This document shows, piece by piece, positions 13,261-25,560 of a stretch of DNA of 64,000 nucleotides (position 1 is the first letter of the stretch; each line of letters opens with the position of its first letter). The position numbers and the translations under genes are program-made. Origin of the DNA: Cokeromyces recurvatus (lineage: Eukaryota > Mucoromycota > Mucoromycetes > Mucorales > Mucoraceae); the NCBI RefSeq assembly GCF_025118155.1, contig NW_026251394.1, positions 846,001-910,000 on the forward strand. Direction: 5' to 3'. Below the pieces are notes generated by a model, which was not told where the DNA came from, did no database searches, and saw nothing but the letters and a program-made list of their open reading frames with translations.

Positions 13261-13332
13261 TTCCCCATCGGGGAGTCGAACCCCGGCCGTGTCGGTGAAA
13301 GCGACAAATCCTAGCCGTTGGACCAATGAGGA
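13261..13332 (-). tRNA. tRNA-Glu (anticodon TTC)
   Basis: The minus strand folds into a standard 72-nt cloverleaf. The acceptor stem TCCTCAT pairs with ATGGGGA with one G-U, and the discriminator is A. The D-arm contains GGTCCAACGGCTAGGAT, the anticodon loop is CTTTCAC with anticodon TTC, and the T-arm is CCGGGGTTCGACTCCCCG, which contains the internal B box. No intron is present. Confidence 0.95.
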
Positions 13333-13878
13333 CTTTCTTATTTAGGAAATTTTAATAAAAGTTATGTAAAAGTAAAAAGTAGGAGTTTGAAAATTTTAAC
13401 CAATCAAAAGTGTTGAAGTGTTGACGTCATTGCACTTATTTATGCATTTTATCTTTGTTATCATTATTTCTTTGCTGTCAATTTATATTTTATTTCTTGT
13501 TTCGTACTTGCGCTGAAATTATGCTTTTACCTTTATATAAAAAAAATATTATTATAATTATTACTGAATTAGCATTCAATTTATGAGTCATTTTTATATG
13601 TAAAAAAAAAAAAAAAACTACATTTACAAATTTACATTATAATTATTACAATGTGCAACGGCTTTTTTTTTTTCAAAACATCATTTATTTAATATAAAAT
13701 AATCTAATAGTGAGAAAAGTTTATATGCAGTGTACTGTTCAACAATTTAATGAAACACTTTATATACAGAAAAATATTTATTATAAAAAATGGACATTAT
13801 ATAACATTGACGACATGCATTGCAATACAAATACAAATATATTTTTTTATATAGATATATACATTCATAAAATAGAAA
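13333..13878. other. Intergenic between tRNA-Glu and TPS2 3' end
   Basis: This has no recognised gene. It contains a CCAAT at about 13400, a palindromic CRE-type TGACGTCA at 13422-13429 and a TGAGTCA (AP-1/Gcn4-type) at 13583-13589. All lie upstream of the minus-strand tRNA and possible mini-gene. They may be promoter sites or chance. Confidence 0.35.
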
Positions 13879-16277
13879 TTACAGCATAAATAAAGAACAT
13901 TCGGACATAATTTTCATACTTTCAATCATATCTTGAACGGTCGGTAAATGCCAAAGAGCTTCTGTCTTTTTATCTTCAGCACTTATTAATACTGAAAACT
14001 TTTGTAAACAATCTGGTAATTCAGCTTTTTTAAGCACTTTAAACATATCCTCATCTGTCCGATCATCACCACAACACATAACAAAATCATATGAATTCAT
14101 AGTTGAAGCAAGTAAGCGTTTTAGGATTTCACCTTTATTGACTATCTTGGGTCGTACTTCCAAGTTTTTCTTACCAACTAGAATATCTATAGGCAATTTG
14201 CTCAAAATGGCTTGTTCAAGATGGTTTTGGCATTCTTTTGCCTGAAATGCTCCATATACAGGGTCAGCAAGACGATAATGCCATGTGATCGCACATCGTT
14301 TGTGTTCTATAAAACTACCCATCGTTCTTTCTGTGTAATAAGTGAATATCTCCAATACATCATTTTTCCAATTCATATCCAAATGCTCAATTAAGTTTAT
14401 CCATCTTTTACTACCAGGGAATCGCATGAACGAGCCATGTTCAGCACTCAAACCTAACTCATCAATGTCACCTAACCAATTGCTTAAGGTACCTTCATCT
14501 CTACCAGAAATGATCCACACCTCATTTTTTGGGTCTTTACATAACTGTTTTAAATAAGTTAGCATCGTTTTAGATGGTACTGCAGCCATAGGTGTATTTT
14601 TAATTTCTGTCAATGTTCCCTAAGCGCAAAAAAAAAAAAAAAAGTAAATACATGTATATATGCATATATATACAGTAATAGTCATCTTACATCATAGTCA
14701 AAACATAATAATCTCTTTTTTGCACCAAGATAATGTTCTTGAAGTTGTTCTAATTTTAATTTTGGGGTATATTTGTTTTGCTCTGATAACTGATAAGTAT
14801 GTAATAACATTTTGATAAATGAATGAGCCCAGAAGGAGGTTGTATTTGATTTAACATGTTGCAATAGTTGTTTATGCCTTGTTAATTTTTCATCATCAGA
14901 CATCGTCAAGGCATCATGGATTGCCCTTGCCACACTTGTATGATCCCAAGGATTGACCAAGAGAGCAGAGCTCATAGAGCCAGCTGTACCAGTCAATTCT
15001 GACACGATAAGGGGACCATGTTTCTTTTGTTGACACATGATATAGTCTAAACTTGTTGTGTTCATACCATCTCTGACAGCGGTAATAAGAGCAAGATCGG
15101 CTGTAGATAGTAGAGCGTAATATTCGTCTGTATGAATAGGATGATGATAATGATAGATTGGAAGATGTTCTAAGGAACCATATGCTCCATTAATATGATC
15201 CACTCTTTCTGCCACCTTATCCATATCACTCACTGAAGTAGTTGTCATCATATCCGTTGTCTGAATCAAGACCACTTTATTTCGCCAATCTGGATAATTG
15301 ATCAAAAACTTTTCAAATGCAGCCAATTTCTGCAATATGCCCTGAACGAGATCCATTTTATCTCTACTGACAATTATTTTTTTATCAGGGTACATGTCTG
15401 CGATTGCCTTTATCTTGGGTAATACATCAGGACTATTCCGTATTCTATCGACAGCGTCCACGTCAATACCGATAGGGAATGTACCTACATAACAGAAATG
15501 GCCTTCATACTCTACACCCTCGGGGGAACTCTCATAACCCAAAATACGAGTGCAAGTTGAAATAAAATGCCTAGCATGTGCATACGTCTGAAAGCCAACC
15601 AAGTTTGCACCTAACATACCCTTTAAGATCTCTTGTCTCTTTGGTAAACATCGAAATATTTCAGAACTAGGGAAAGAAGAATGAACAAACAAGCCAATAC
15701 GAGCCCTTGGTAAGCTTGCACGGATCATGGATGGGACTAGTAATAGATGATAGTCATGAACCCAAATGGTATCTGTAGGTTGATATTCAGCAATAACCAA
15801 GTCTGCGTATCTTTGATTTACTTTCTTATAAAAATTCCATTGTGATTTTTCAATACGACCATCTGTAGCATCATTCCAGATGATATAATTAAATAGAGGC
15901 CACAGTAATTTCTTACAATAACCATAGTAATGTCCAGCACTACTTTCGTTATTCAAAAATAAAGGTATACATCTCCCCCTTTCTAATGATCGTCTTTTAA
16001 TCGTTTCTTTATCCGCTTTAGAAACAGAAGAAGGATCCACCTCAGACGTATTCACACTTTCCATTTCTGTATCCATTCTCTTTTCAACTATTTTTCCAGT
16101 CCAACCGATGCAGATTGTTTCCCATTTGTCATCAAGTGACTTTATACCTCCATACATGGCGGAATGACCTTGACGATTCGTCAACTTCCAATGACCAAAC
16201 TCTCGGCTTATTTCAAATGGAATTTGGTGAGTGACATGAATAATACGGGTTTTAATTTTCAGATCATTCTTGATCAT
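13879..16277 (-). CDS. TPS2: Trehalose-6-phosphate phosphatase (Tps2-like, GT20 + HAD)
   Basis: Two exons (16277-14691, 14619-13879) give 775 residues. It dephosphorylates trehalose-6-phosphate, the second step of trehalose synthesis, in the cytosolic TPS complex. Residues 1 to about 500 form a GT20 synthase-like domain (IGWTGKI, WVHDYHLLLVP, FVHSSFPSSEIFR, SVRDGMNTTSL-type block AVRDGMNTTSL). The phosphatase domain starts at about 527 with FDYDGTL, the HAD nucleophile motif, and continues with WIISGRD, LSAEHG, WHYR, GDDRTDEDMF. The intron splits DYD from GT. In the GT20 domain the usual DRLDYxKG motif reads DKMDLVQG, so the Arg/Lys phosphate-binding pair is changed and synthase activity is probably lost, as in yeast Tps2. 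It ends SLFML shortly after the phosphatase core. Confidence 0.95.
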
Positions 16278-17216
16278 TATTATGCATGTGTATATATATG
16301 TAAAAAAAAAAAAAAAAGGGGTAATAATAGAACCAGGGCTAACTATCCACTACTGACCTTTAAAAAAAAATACATGCATATTGCAGCATTCCAACAACTG
16401 AGATCAAACCATCATTTCCTATAATAGGTTATATTGAAATACTATAAAAAATATATATATAAATATAAATATTTATATGCAATAACGGAATATTAACAGT
16501 TACAAGATACGATTATGTTTCAAATAAATATTTAATATATAAAGAGTTTGAATGGTCTAAAACAAGATAATTTTATAGCAAAAAAAAAAAAAAAAAAAAA
16601 AAAAAAGGAAAAGAAAAAAAATTAAAGGGAATTTATTAAATAGTTTTCTGCCTATATTCTATTCGATAAAGGATCTGCAGTGCGTTGTTATTATCGCTAT
16701 TGAAAATAGCGTTCTAGCACGTCTCTCTATTTTTTTTTTTTTTGTTGTTGAAATAATTACATCTTTAGTAAAAAAAAAAAAAAAAAAAAAAAGAAAATTT
16801 GACAACAAATTCTTCAATTCGATAGTAATAATAATTAAAATTAAATTTTTAATTATTTGTTTACTCCAACAATTATATTTTTTCGGATGTTTCAAAAAAA
16901 AATAATTGCATAGAAGAAGAAGAAGAAAAAAGACTTTATTATTAAAAGACAGTAATAACATTAAAGTAAGTCATTATATTCAATTAACACTAATAATTCC
17001 TGTTTCTAGTCTTCTTTCTTCATTATTAATAATGAGAATAGTAATGAATAAGAAAAAGAAGAAGAAGAAGAAGAGATAAAAAAAAAAAAAGCTCTCTTTA
17101 TACGCAAAAAAAAATAAAAATAAAAATAAAAAGAGAGACGTTTTAAATCAATTAAAATATTATTAAACAACATCAACTCCGCCAAATAATAATAATTATA
17201 CGGTAGATTATTATTG

Positions 17217-17254
<38 letters not shown>

Positions 17255-17362
17255 ATTATTATGGATTGCCCTTTTTATTTTATTTTATTTTATTTCATTT
17301 ATTTTATTTTCTCCTTAGCCTTTTTTTTTCTTCTTCTTTTCTTTTGTTCTGAAAGAACTTAG
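16278..17362. other. Divergent promoter region of TPS2 and kelch gene
   Basis: No gene is seen. The region is rich in A/T homopolymers and has one AGGGG (STRE-type core) near 16316, close to the TPS2 start. It also has a perfect small hairpin at about 16696-16712 (CGCTATT, GAA loop, AATAGCG) and a CTG repeat at 17215-17254. Confidence 0.5.
17215..17254. repeat. CTG/CAG microsatellite
   Basis: About 13 near-perfect CTG units lie roughly 110 bp upstream of the kelch gene ATG, probably in its promoter or 5' UTR. Confidence 0.9.
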
Positions 17363-18796
17363 ATGACAATATTTTCTAAATTTACAAAAAGTAATTCTAA
17401 TGAAAAAAATATACATCCTTGGTCACAACGCAAATTGAATGGAAGTAATAATGCTTTGCCAAGAATTGGACATGGAGCAACAGCACTTGATAACAACCAC
17501 TTTTTAGTTTATGGTGGAACTCACAAAGGAGGAAATATAAAGAAAAATTTATTTATTATAGATACAAGTATGTGGAAATAAGATGATTGTAATATGTATA
17601 TGCTTACATGCTTTGGATAGATACTATGACAGCTAACTCTGTAACAACGATGGGTGACATACCTGCTGCAAGAAGTTTTGCTTCCATCATTTCAATAGGT
17701 TCATTTGTATTACGTAAGCATTGAAAAAGGAATACTATGTTGTTTTCTTTATTAATAATGATCTATATCTATAGTTTATGGAGGTCAACCAAATGTTCCA
17801 AATGATGTTTGGGATCCCTATTTTTATGTTTTACATACAAGTAAGTAGAATAAAGCAATATGCACATGTATCTATCTATTTATTTACTTACATCCATCAT
17901 CTTAGATACTCGTCAGTGGTCAAGAGTGAGGACAAAAGGAAAGTTACCAAGTGAAAGAGCAGGCCATTCAACTTGTGTTTCTGAGGATGGTATTATGTAT
18001 GTTTTTGGAGGTCATTTTCAAAGAAAGTATTTAAACGATTTATATGCGTTTAATGTAAAAGAATGTAAGTAATTCATTGATTGATATGAGTAGTCGATGA
18101 CAAAGTATGTATGTATGTATTTATTCTTCTTTTCTATAGATCCTTCAAAGGCTGAATGGGATCTTATTATGTATAAAAATCAGGGACCTTCTCCAAGGTC
18201 TGGCCATATCTCTGTTATTTACGAAAAGAAACTATACGTGTAATATACATATATAAAAATATATATTTATATATACTCAAAGACTGTTTTTACATTGTCT
18301 ATACTAATGCCATTTCTTCTCTAGTTTTGGTGGTATCAATGCAAATCATTTATATAATGATATATGGTCTTTTGATCTTATTACCTATACTTGGCAACAA
18401 ATTCCCGCTGTAGGCTACATACCCGCACCAAGAGAAAGCTGTGCAGCTGCCTTAGTAGATGATACAATTTATATATTTGGAGGGAAAGGATCGAACGGAA
18501 ATAGTCTTGGTGATTTATACGCATTTCGTATAAAAAGTAAATACAATTATATCCATATTTTCAATACATATTAACACTCCTTTTTCTTTTTAAAAGGCCA
18601 AAGGTGGTATATGTTTCAAGGTATGGGTTCACCTCCTTCTCCTCGATATGGGCTTTCATTAACGGTTATTCAAAATAAAATATATGTGTTTGGAGGTGAT
18701 TCTATCAATGGGAAATCAGATGATAGTAATTATGTATATATTCTAGATTGCTGTAAAGTAAATAATATAATACACTTATTATCTTATATACTAAAA

Positions 18797-18828
<32 letters not shown>

Positions 18829-20317
18829 TGTATAGCTAAAATAAAATACCCACTAGAGGAAGAAGTAGTTAATATTAAGATGAACTCCCCGGTAGAAGAT
18901 ACACCATTAAAACAACCAGTAAGTCTATACATATATACATTTATATATTATCTTACATATGCATAACTTCACTTTTTTCTTTTTCTTTACTTATAAAAAA
19001 AAAAAATAGAATTCAAGAATTGATTCCATATTGAGTCCTAAGCATCGAATATCTCCAGCTGATGAAAAATTAAACTCACCAACAACCGCATATTCAATAG
19101 AAAGCAACTCTAGTCATCCTAGTAAACAAAGTCATGAATCATCATTAGCTTCTTTGCCTTCTGTACCTCCTCGACCTTCTCGTGAGGGAGTCATGTTGGA
19201 TAATGATGTACTTTGTCAGAAGAAACAGTTATTAAATGCAAATATGAAAAGAGAGTCATCCCTTTTACCTCCTTTACGTACAGGTTTACAAAAGCATCGA
19301 CCTTTAACATCACCCATAAATAGACCCATGAGTGTGGATGAAAGAAAGACATTCATGAAAGAAATTGTTACACGAGATACAATTATTAACGAAATGAAGA
19401 AAAAGGAACAATGGTGGCGTACTGAAGTCTCAATTGCTAGACAGATGCGACAGCAACAACAACAACAACGAATGAATCATGATGAAGAGCCCTCACTCAT
19501 ACAGTTCCTTGATGAAAATAATCAATTGGACAGTGAAAAGCTCCTTTTATTTGAACAACTTGTCTCTGTTAAAACTGAATTAAAGAAAATCAAGACTCAT
19601 CTTCATAAACAATCAGAACCGATGATGAAAAAGATAGAACAAGCAGAGAATGTGCGAACGGCTGCCTTGGAAGAAGCGGCCTATTACAAGGCAAAATACA
19701 TGGCTCTTAAATCACATGATAAAGATGCATTTGATTTACTCGAGTTAGATCGAACTAGCGTATTAGAAAAGAGGTTAACAGAGGCCTATGAGGTAAAGGA
19801 AGACATGCAACGCGAATTACAAAAGATACGTTCGCAATCAGAGTATGATAAAGAGGCAAGAATGTTGGCAGAGGAAAGAGCGAAAGATGCTCAACAACAA
19901 TCTGAAAAGGCGCAGGAAGCACATCAGAAAACGTTAGAGCAATTAACAGAACTTTACCAAAAAATGAATCAATTAGAGGCACAAAGTAGAGAGGATGCAG
20001 CCAAGATAGCTGACTTGTCAAATCAACTTGCAAATCAACTTGCTTTATCACCAAATGAAGATCAACGTATTAAAATAGCACGTTTAGAAGCTGAAAATAT
20101 CAAGTCTAGAAATGAAATCGCTATGCTGTTAAAGAAACTAGAAGACTATAAAGATGAAGAAATGAATTTAAAAATGTTATTAAATGATAAGGACCAGGTT
20201 TATTCAGAGGCTATGCTTGAATATGAAAAGACCTGTATTGAATTAGAGTTACTAAGAAACTTATCTATTAAGCGTCATCATCAAAATAACTTGATGGATG
20301 TAACAACAGTTGTATAA
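17363..20317 (+). CDS. Kelch-repeat and coiled-coil protein (Tea1/Kel1-like)
   Basis: Nine exons (17363-17567, 17621-17713, 17775-17840, 17906-18064, 18140-18239, 18325-18536, 18597-18752, 18836-18918, 19010-20317) join to 793 residues. The N-terminal third is a kelch beta-propeller of about six blades. Typical pieces are RIGHGATAL...VYGG, RAGHSTCV...VFGG, RSGHISVIY...FGG and PRESCAAAL...IFGG, with paired glycines ending each blade. A Ser/Pro-rich linker follows, then a long Glu/Lys/Gln coiled coil with a short Gln run (MRQQQQQQR-type). This architecture matches cell-end and polarity markers Tea1/Kel1, which bind formins or microtubule tips at growth sites. The exact orthology is not settled. 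Introns sit mostly within the propeller, while the coiled coil is one exon. Confidence 0.85.
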
Positions 20318-20659
20318 AATATATATATACATATATATAAAAAAAAAAATCGTACACATTTATGCATATTATACATTTTCATTTTTACGTCATCATCATA
20401 AGTTAATAATACCTTTGTTTTTATATGAATATACATAAATATATAAAAAATATCTGCATGTATCAAAAACGCGTTTTTAGTTATATTAAAGACATTATCA
20501 TTCTTTTTTCCTTTTTTTTTTCTTTTTCTTTCTCTTTTTTTTTTCTTTTTCTTTCTCTTTTTTTCTTTTTTTTTTCCTTTTGTTTCGTCCTTGTTTTATA
20601 TTTAAACACTCGCTTATAACATACTTTATATACACTTATTCGATAATATATAAAAAGAA
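20318..20659. other. Short intergenic region with polypyrimidine tract
   Basis: The interval between the kelch gene and the Heh/Src1 gene is pyrimidine-rich (CTTT blocks from about 20500 to 20580) just upstream of the latter's ATG. No gene is seen. Confidence 0.6.
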
Positions 20660-21169
20660 ATGGATAATCATAATAATTCTAACATTCCAAATGATCTTTA
20701 TTACCTTGGTAAGCTAAGGAAAAAAAAAAAACATTAGAGTTTATCAATTTTCCAACATGTTAATTCAACACGTAGATGAAAACTTTTCAATTAGGTCACT
20801 TAGAAAATATCAACTAAAGCAAATCCTAACCTCACACAATATTCCTTATCTTCAAAACATTACTAAATCAGATCTTGTCAACTTATTCAAGAAACACATC
20901 ATATCTAGACGTGAAGAGATCTTGAAAGAATATAGATCAAAACAAGCAAATAAACAACCTGTTGAATATGGACTTGGACACCGAGTTTCCCATAAACCAA
21001 CCAAGTTTTATAATGATGACTTTGTTGAATCTTCTACTATAAAACGTCGTCGCCAACAAAAGCCTAATCATGAAAAAGGAAAAACAACAAAGGCATCATC
21101 CCCTACCATAACAAAATATGAACTTCCTCTTATCAAGGTATGAAAGTTTTCTCTTTTCGTATCTCTTTC

Positions 21170-21201
<32 letters not shown>

Positions 21202-23216
21202 CCTCTGTTCAGTATATCTAAATTAGAATACATAGGATGAAGATGGGTTTGCTATACCTGCACCCCCTAAGCGATCATCAAACACTAAATTATCTTTTAA
21301 CCCAGAAGATTCATTTGGTGAAGAAGATGAAAATACAAATGCAACAACTTTAACTCACTACAATAAAGTATATAAGAAATCAGCGAATGGTAATAAAGAG
21401 TCCGTCTATTCAATTAATAAAACTACTTCTATTGTTCCCGATAGTCTTTCATATGAAGATTCTGCTTTTTCAATTCCTGGCAGTAATGTTAATCATAATA
21501 ACAACAAAACCGGCGGTCATTTTAATCCTGAAGACTCCTTTGCTTCCTCGGCTGATGAAGAAAGTCATGATTTGGCGAATCGTGTCCGTATTCAAAAGAA
21601 AACATCAAAGGATTTACCACGAAAAGTTTCATTTGCAGATGAAGTAGAAGTAGAGGAAAATGAAAGTGACGAAAATGAAGAAAAAGAAATAGATGAAGAA
21701 GAGGATGACGAAGATTACCATGCTGATGAAGATGATAGCGATGATGATGAAGAAGATTATATTGGAGAAATAGATGAAGATGAGCTTGTATCTCTTTATA
21801 AAGATCAGACTATTCCAGCAGATAAACTAGCCAAATCTACTGAATATCCAGTTGTGACCCGATCAAAGACATTATCTGCTGTTAAAAGAAAAGCAATGTT
21901 ATGGAAAGCTCGATTAAAGAAAATAGGATATATCTTCTTTTCTACATTCTTATTCTTTATACTGATTGGGTATTTTATTACTGCCTATGCTCGTCAAAAG
22001 AATGGTTATTGTACAAGCTCCCCTACCCGTTTACCAAATAATACTAGTAAAATCATTTTTATGCATGTTATTATATCAATGTATTCATTTAGCCTTTTTT
22101 TTTCTGTATATAGCATCCCTCTTTTCTTTCTTACCCTCTCCTTGTATCCCCTGTCCTGACCATGGTGTTTGCATTGATGGAGAATTGACATGCGATGTTA
22201 TGTATCAAAGAAAGACACCATTTTACAATATTGGGCATTTATTACCTATTGCAGATGATTGTCTTCATAACTCTGTTCTTGGAAGACACGTTGCAATAGT
22301 TGAACGCAAGATAAAGAATCTATTAGCTCTTCACCAAGGTGAAATGACATGCGATTATGCAGTCAATAATTTTACTGTGGATGATACAGAAACAATCATG
22401 GCTCGTATTCCAGTAAAGGATATTTTAACAAAAATAAAGGCAAAAATGGAACAAAAGATAAAATCGGATAAGTTTGAAGAAATCTTGGTACTTGCTCTTG
22501 CTGCTGCTTTAGAAGATCCAAAAATTCATTATTGGGAATCGTAAGTTATTCAAAGGCTAATGATCTTTTATTGGTACTTAAATATGTATATATATATATA
22601 TTTTTATTACAGAAATAATGAAGCTTATCTTGGAACAGAATATACAAAATATACAACAGTATGTAAAATCAAAAGAATGTATAAAAAGATATCTTTCAAG
22701 ACCAAGATGTATATTATTCGTAAGTTTATAATGGCGTAGTAAAAATTGTCACAAATTAACCTATAAAATATACATGTGTAGTTTTTATTTCAACCCTATC
22801 TGCCTTGGTTCATACTCTAAGTGAATATAGGAAGAATAAAGCTTATAAACATAAAATGAATGAACTTGTAAAAACTATCCTTGGTGAACTACAAAAGCAG
22901 GTAAATGAACGTTTTACTTTTTTTCAAAAAAAAAAAAAAAAAAAAATAAAAAAAATAAAAAAAATAAAAAAAATAAAGCTAATAATTTAATATAATACAT
23001 TTATAGTATGAAAATTATCATCGTGACCCCGCAACCTATGATAATCCAGCACTTCCAGTTTCGCAGCTTCGTTCAAGTATTTTAGATGTGAATAAGCGTG
23101 AAACTATTAAAGACTGGCAATATGTAGAAGAACAATTCAAAACTCATCCTCATGTTCGTAGATCTTTTCATGAAATAAGAGGCGATCCTGTTGAATTTTG
23201 GGAATTTACAACATAA
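20660..23216 (+). CDS. Heh/Src1/MAN1-type inner nuclear membrane protein
   Basis: Seven exons (20660-20708, 20776-21137, 21236-22046, 22114-22540, 22613-22719, 22782-22900, 23007-23216) join to 694 residues. Near the N-terminus lies a LEM-like HeH helix-extension-helix (IRSLRKYQLKQILTSHNI ... KSDLVNLF), which binds chromatin. A basic and acidic nucleoplasmic linker follows, with a very acidic stretch before the first membrane span (YIFFSTFLFFILIGYFITAY). The lumenal part carries CPDHGVCIDGELTC, typical of the Man1-Src1 C-terminal (MSC) domain, then a second hydrophobic segment (FISTLSALVHTL) and a nucleoplasmic tail with DWQYVEEQF, DPVEFWEF. This matches yeast Heh1/Heh2, which tether rDNA and telomeres and help ESCRT-dependent nuclear pore quality control; VPS4, also in this window, acts in that pathway. 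Confidence 0.93.
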
Positions 23217-23738
23217 TTTCTACTTTTTCTTTTCTTTTCCTTTTTTTTTTTGTACATAAATATGTATATAAATAATATAACTTGTGTTTAAATAATGATT
23301 TTTATTGAATTATAAGCATCTAATTGGATACAAGATGTTAATTATGTGAAAATTGGTCTAAAGCTTAAAACTAAAAAAGAGGGGCTCTGTTTAGCATTAA
23401 GGGTAAATAGAAATGTATTGAGGACACTATCAGTAAGGAGGAGAGAAATGATGTTTGTGTGTGCTGTAGCATTCATTATAAATGGAGGCTATACAGTAAG
23501 AAAAAAAAAAAACTTGTTTGGGCGAAAACTAGTATTAAACTTAATTCCTTTTATAACTACATTAGATCAGATGTAGGTTGTGCAGGCTTTGTTTAATCAT
23601 GCGCTTCACACAACTTTTCAAGATAAATAAATAATAAAATAGATAACACTAATATACAAATTTAATAACAATAATAAGATATGATATCATGATAGAAAGA
23701 AAAGAAAAAGAAAAAAGGTAAAGTTTTATGATATAAGA
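23217..23738. other. Convergent 3' intergenic region
   Basis: Between the convergent Heh/Src1 and TMEM198-like genes. A 76-codon open frame lies at 23346-23576 (RVNRNVLRTLSVRRREMMF within it) without an ATG context, homologue or clear splice partners. It may be a relic, and I do not call it a gene. Confidence 0.4.
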
Positions 23739-24754
23739 TTAAAGTCTTCTCCAACCATATCCACGAGGATGTCTCTCATTCCAGCCTCTATAAGAAGAAC
23801 CATCACGTCTGATCATGCACCATTGAATAAGAGAGCCAACAATAGCAAGACCTAAACAACCACCAAGCATACCCCGAAGTGCACCTGTAGCATTCACTAC
23901 AAGATCTAAATTCTTTGCATGTAAAAACTGGTCGATCAATTCCAAAAAGCCGGTCTTTGCATAAACATCAATACCACAGAAGATAGCAAAGGAACCAATA
24001 AAGGCAGTACCAATAATAAATACAGGACGTTCCAAGAATGCCATCAAGACAATACCAGCAATAACAAAACAAATGATTAAAATTGCACGTCCCCAATTAG
24101 TCTGAATTAATCCATTTGTATTCCATGATAATAACCAAAGAGCAGCCATATAGCCCAGTAATGCACCTAATAGATAGACTGCTAAAAAGAAGCAACAGCA
24201 AAGTAATCCACCTGCAATAACACCGACTACTATGCTAACAACGAGTAAAATCGTATCTGTATGACTTCCATAATCTGCTTTAGCATTTGTTAAGATGATA
24301 TAAGCGATATTTGCACCACAATAAAATCCCACTATAAACATTGTAAAGTTTTGAAATACGCCTAAAAAAGAAAAGAAAGTTGTCAGTATATATTATAAAA
24401 ATATCATATACATGTATACATATACACAAATATATACATATATATTTTTATATTTATTTATATATTACCTCCAAGGAAACATAAATAGCCACCAGTAACA
24501 AATAAAATAACACTAAATACAATACCGTGCACAGTAACAGTATGTCCAGCAACTAGATGATAAATTATTAGATTAGAAGAAGAAAAAAAAAAGTATAATG
24601 ATAATGATAATAATAATAACAACTTACAAGTTATCGTGGCTGAATTGCTACCAATATCACCAATAGGTGCAGCAGTAACAAAGTCACCCATAAATGTTAC
24701 TAATAGTGAAAGTAATGTATATAAAAATAAGGTCTTATTCTTTTTATTAAACAT
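23739..24754 (-). CDS. TMEM198/DUF4203-type multipass membrane protein
   Basis: Three exons (24754-24628, 24552-24469, 24361-23739) give 277 residues. The first exon encodes a signal peptide-like start (MFNKKNKTLFLYTLLSLLVTF followed by a likely cleavage after TAA). About seven hydrophobic segments follow, with glycine-rich helices such as SVILFVTGGYLCFLGG, VVGVIAGGLLCCCFFLAVYL and GAFIGSFA-like TAFIGSFAIFCG. The tail is short, basic and cytosolic (GWNERHPRGYGWRRL). The pattern matches the TMEM198/DUF4203 family; fungal members sit in the secretory or plasma membrane and their role is poorly known. The promoter is the AT-rich interval 24755-25239. Confidence 0.85.
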
Positions 24755-25239
24755 AATGATGTATATATTTATACAAAAAAAAATAAATAAATAAAATAAA
24801 ATAAAATAAAATAAAAAAATAAATTTCATTTTATTTTATACTATATTTTTTTTTTTTTAATTACTAAAATAGGATTTGAACTATTTTTACTTTATTTTTC
24901 TTGGCGCGGTCCGAAAAAACTCTCCATTATCAGCCACATCATCATTATCACTATAGAAACAACCTATTTCAACAATCAAGTGGTGGCGTAGTTTGTGTAA
25001 AAAAATAAATAGATTTCATAATTAAACAAGAAAAAAAAGAAATAGTGATTTTTTTTATTCATAGAATAGTATGAACAAAAAAAAAAAAAAAGGAGAATAT
25101 CTTATTGTTATATCAAACTTATTTATCATCAAGTTTGGAAATAGGGGAAAAAAAGAAAAAAAAAATTAATGCTAATAAAGTGGTAAACGGAGCTTGAATG
25201 TACTTTGTTTTTTTATTAACAAATGTTTCGGATTGACTT
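24755..25239. other. Intergenic between TMEM198-like promoter and SMC6 3' end
   Basis: It holds A-rich repeats (AAATA blocks upstream of 24754), a GC-rich patch TTGGCGCGGTCCG at about 24900-24913 and no gene. A B-box-like sequence at about 24871 has no surrounding tRNA fold. Confidence 0.5.
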
Positions 25240-25518
25240 TTAACGCTCTGGATCAGCTAAACGATGAATTGTAACATAAGGCCCTGGAACCATATTACTT
25301 GCGTCTAAAATATAAATAAGTATTATTTTTTTTTCTCTCTAATTTTTTTTTACTTGATTTTACCTTGAGGTGTAATTAAAATATATTGTGAGGAATTATC
25401 ACTTGCAGAATTCATAATCATATTCATTGTCTGTTTTCGATTTACTGCATCCATAAATACATCAAATTCATCAAGACTAAAACGAAAAAAAAAAGAAAAG
25501 TATTACTATTACTATTAC

Positions 25519-25560
<42 letters not shown>

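Noticed and set aside
13422..13429. TGACGTCA palindrome as a definite CRE promoter
   Set aside because: No convincing target gene lies directly downstream, so it is reported only as a possible site.
20425..20619. Phe/Ser-rich frame before the Heh/Src1 gene
   Set aside because: It is a translation of a CTTT-type pyrimidine tract.
23346..23576. 76-codon frame between convergent genes
   Set aside because: No start codon, splice partner or homologue could be supported; kept only as a note in the intergenic entry.
24860..24930. B-box-like GTTCAAATCC on the minus strand, possible tRNA
   Set aside because: No matching acceptor, D or anticodon arms surround it.
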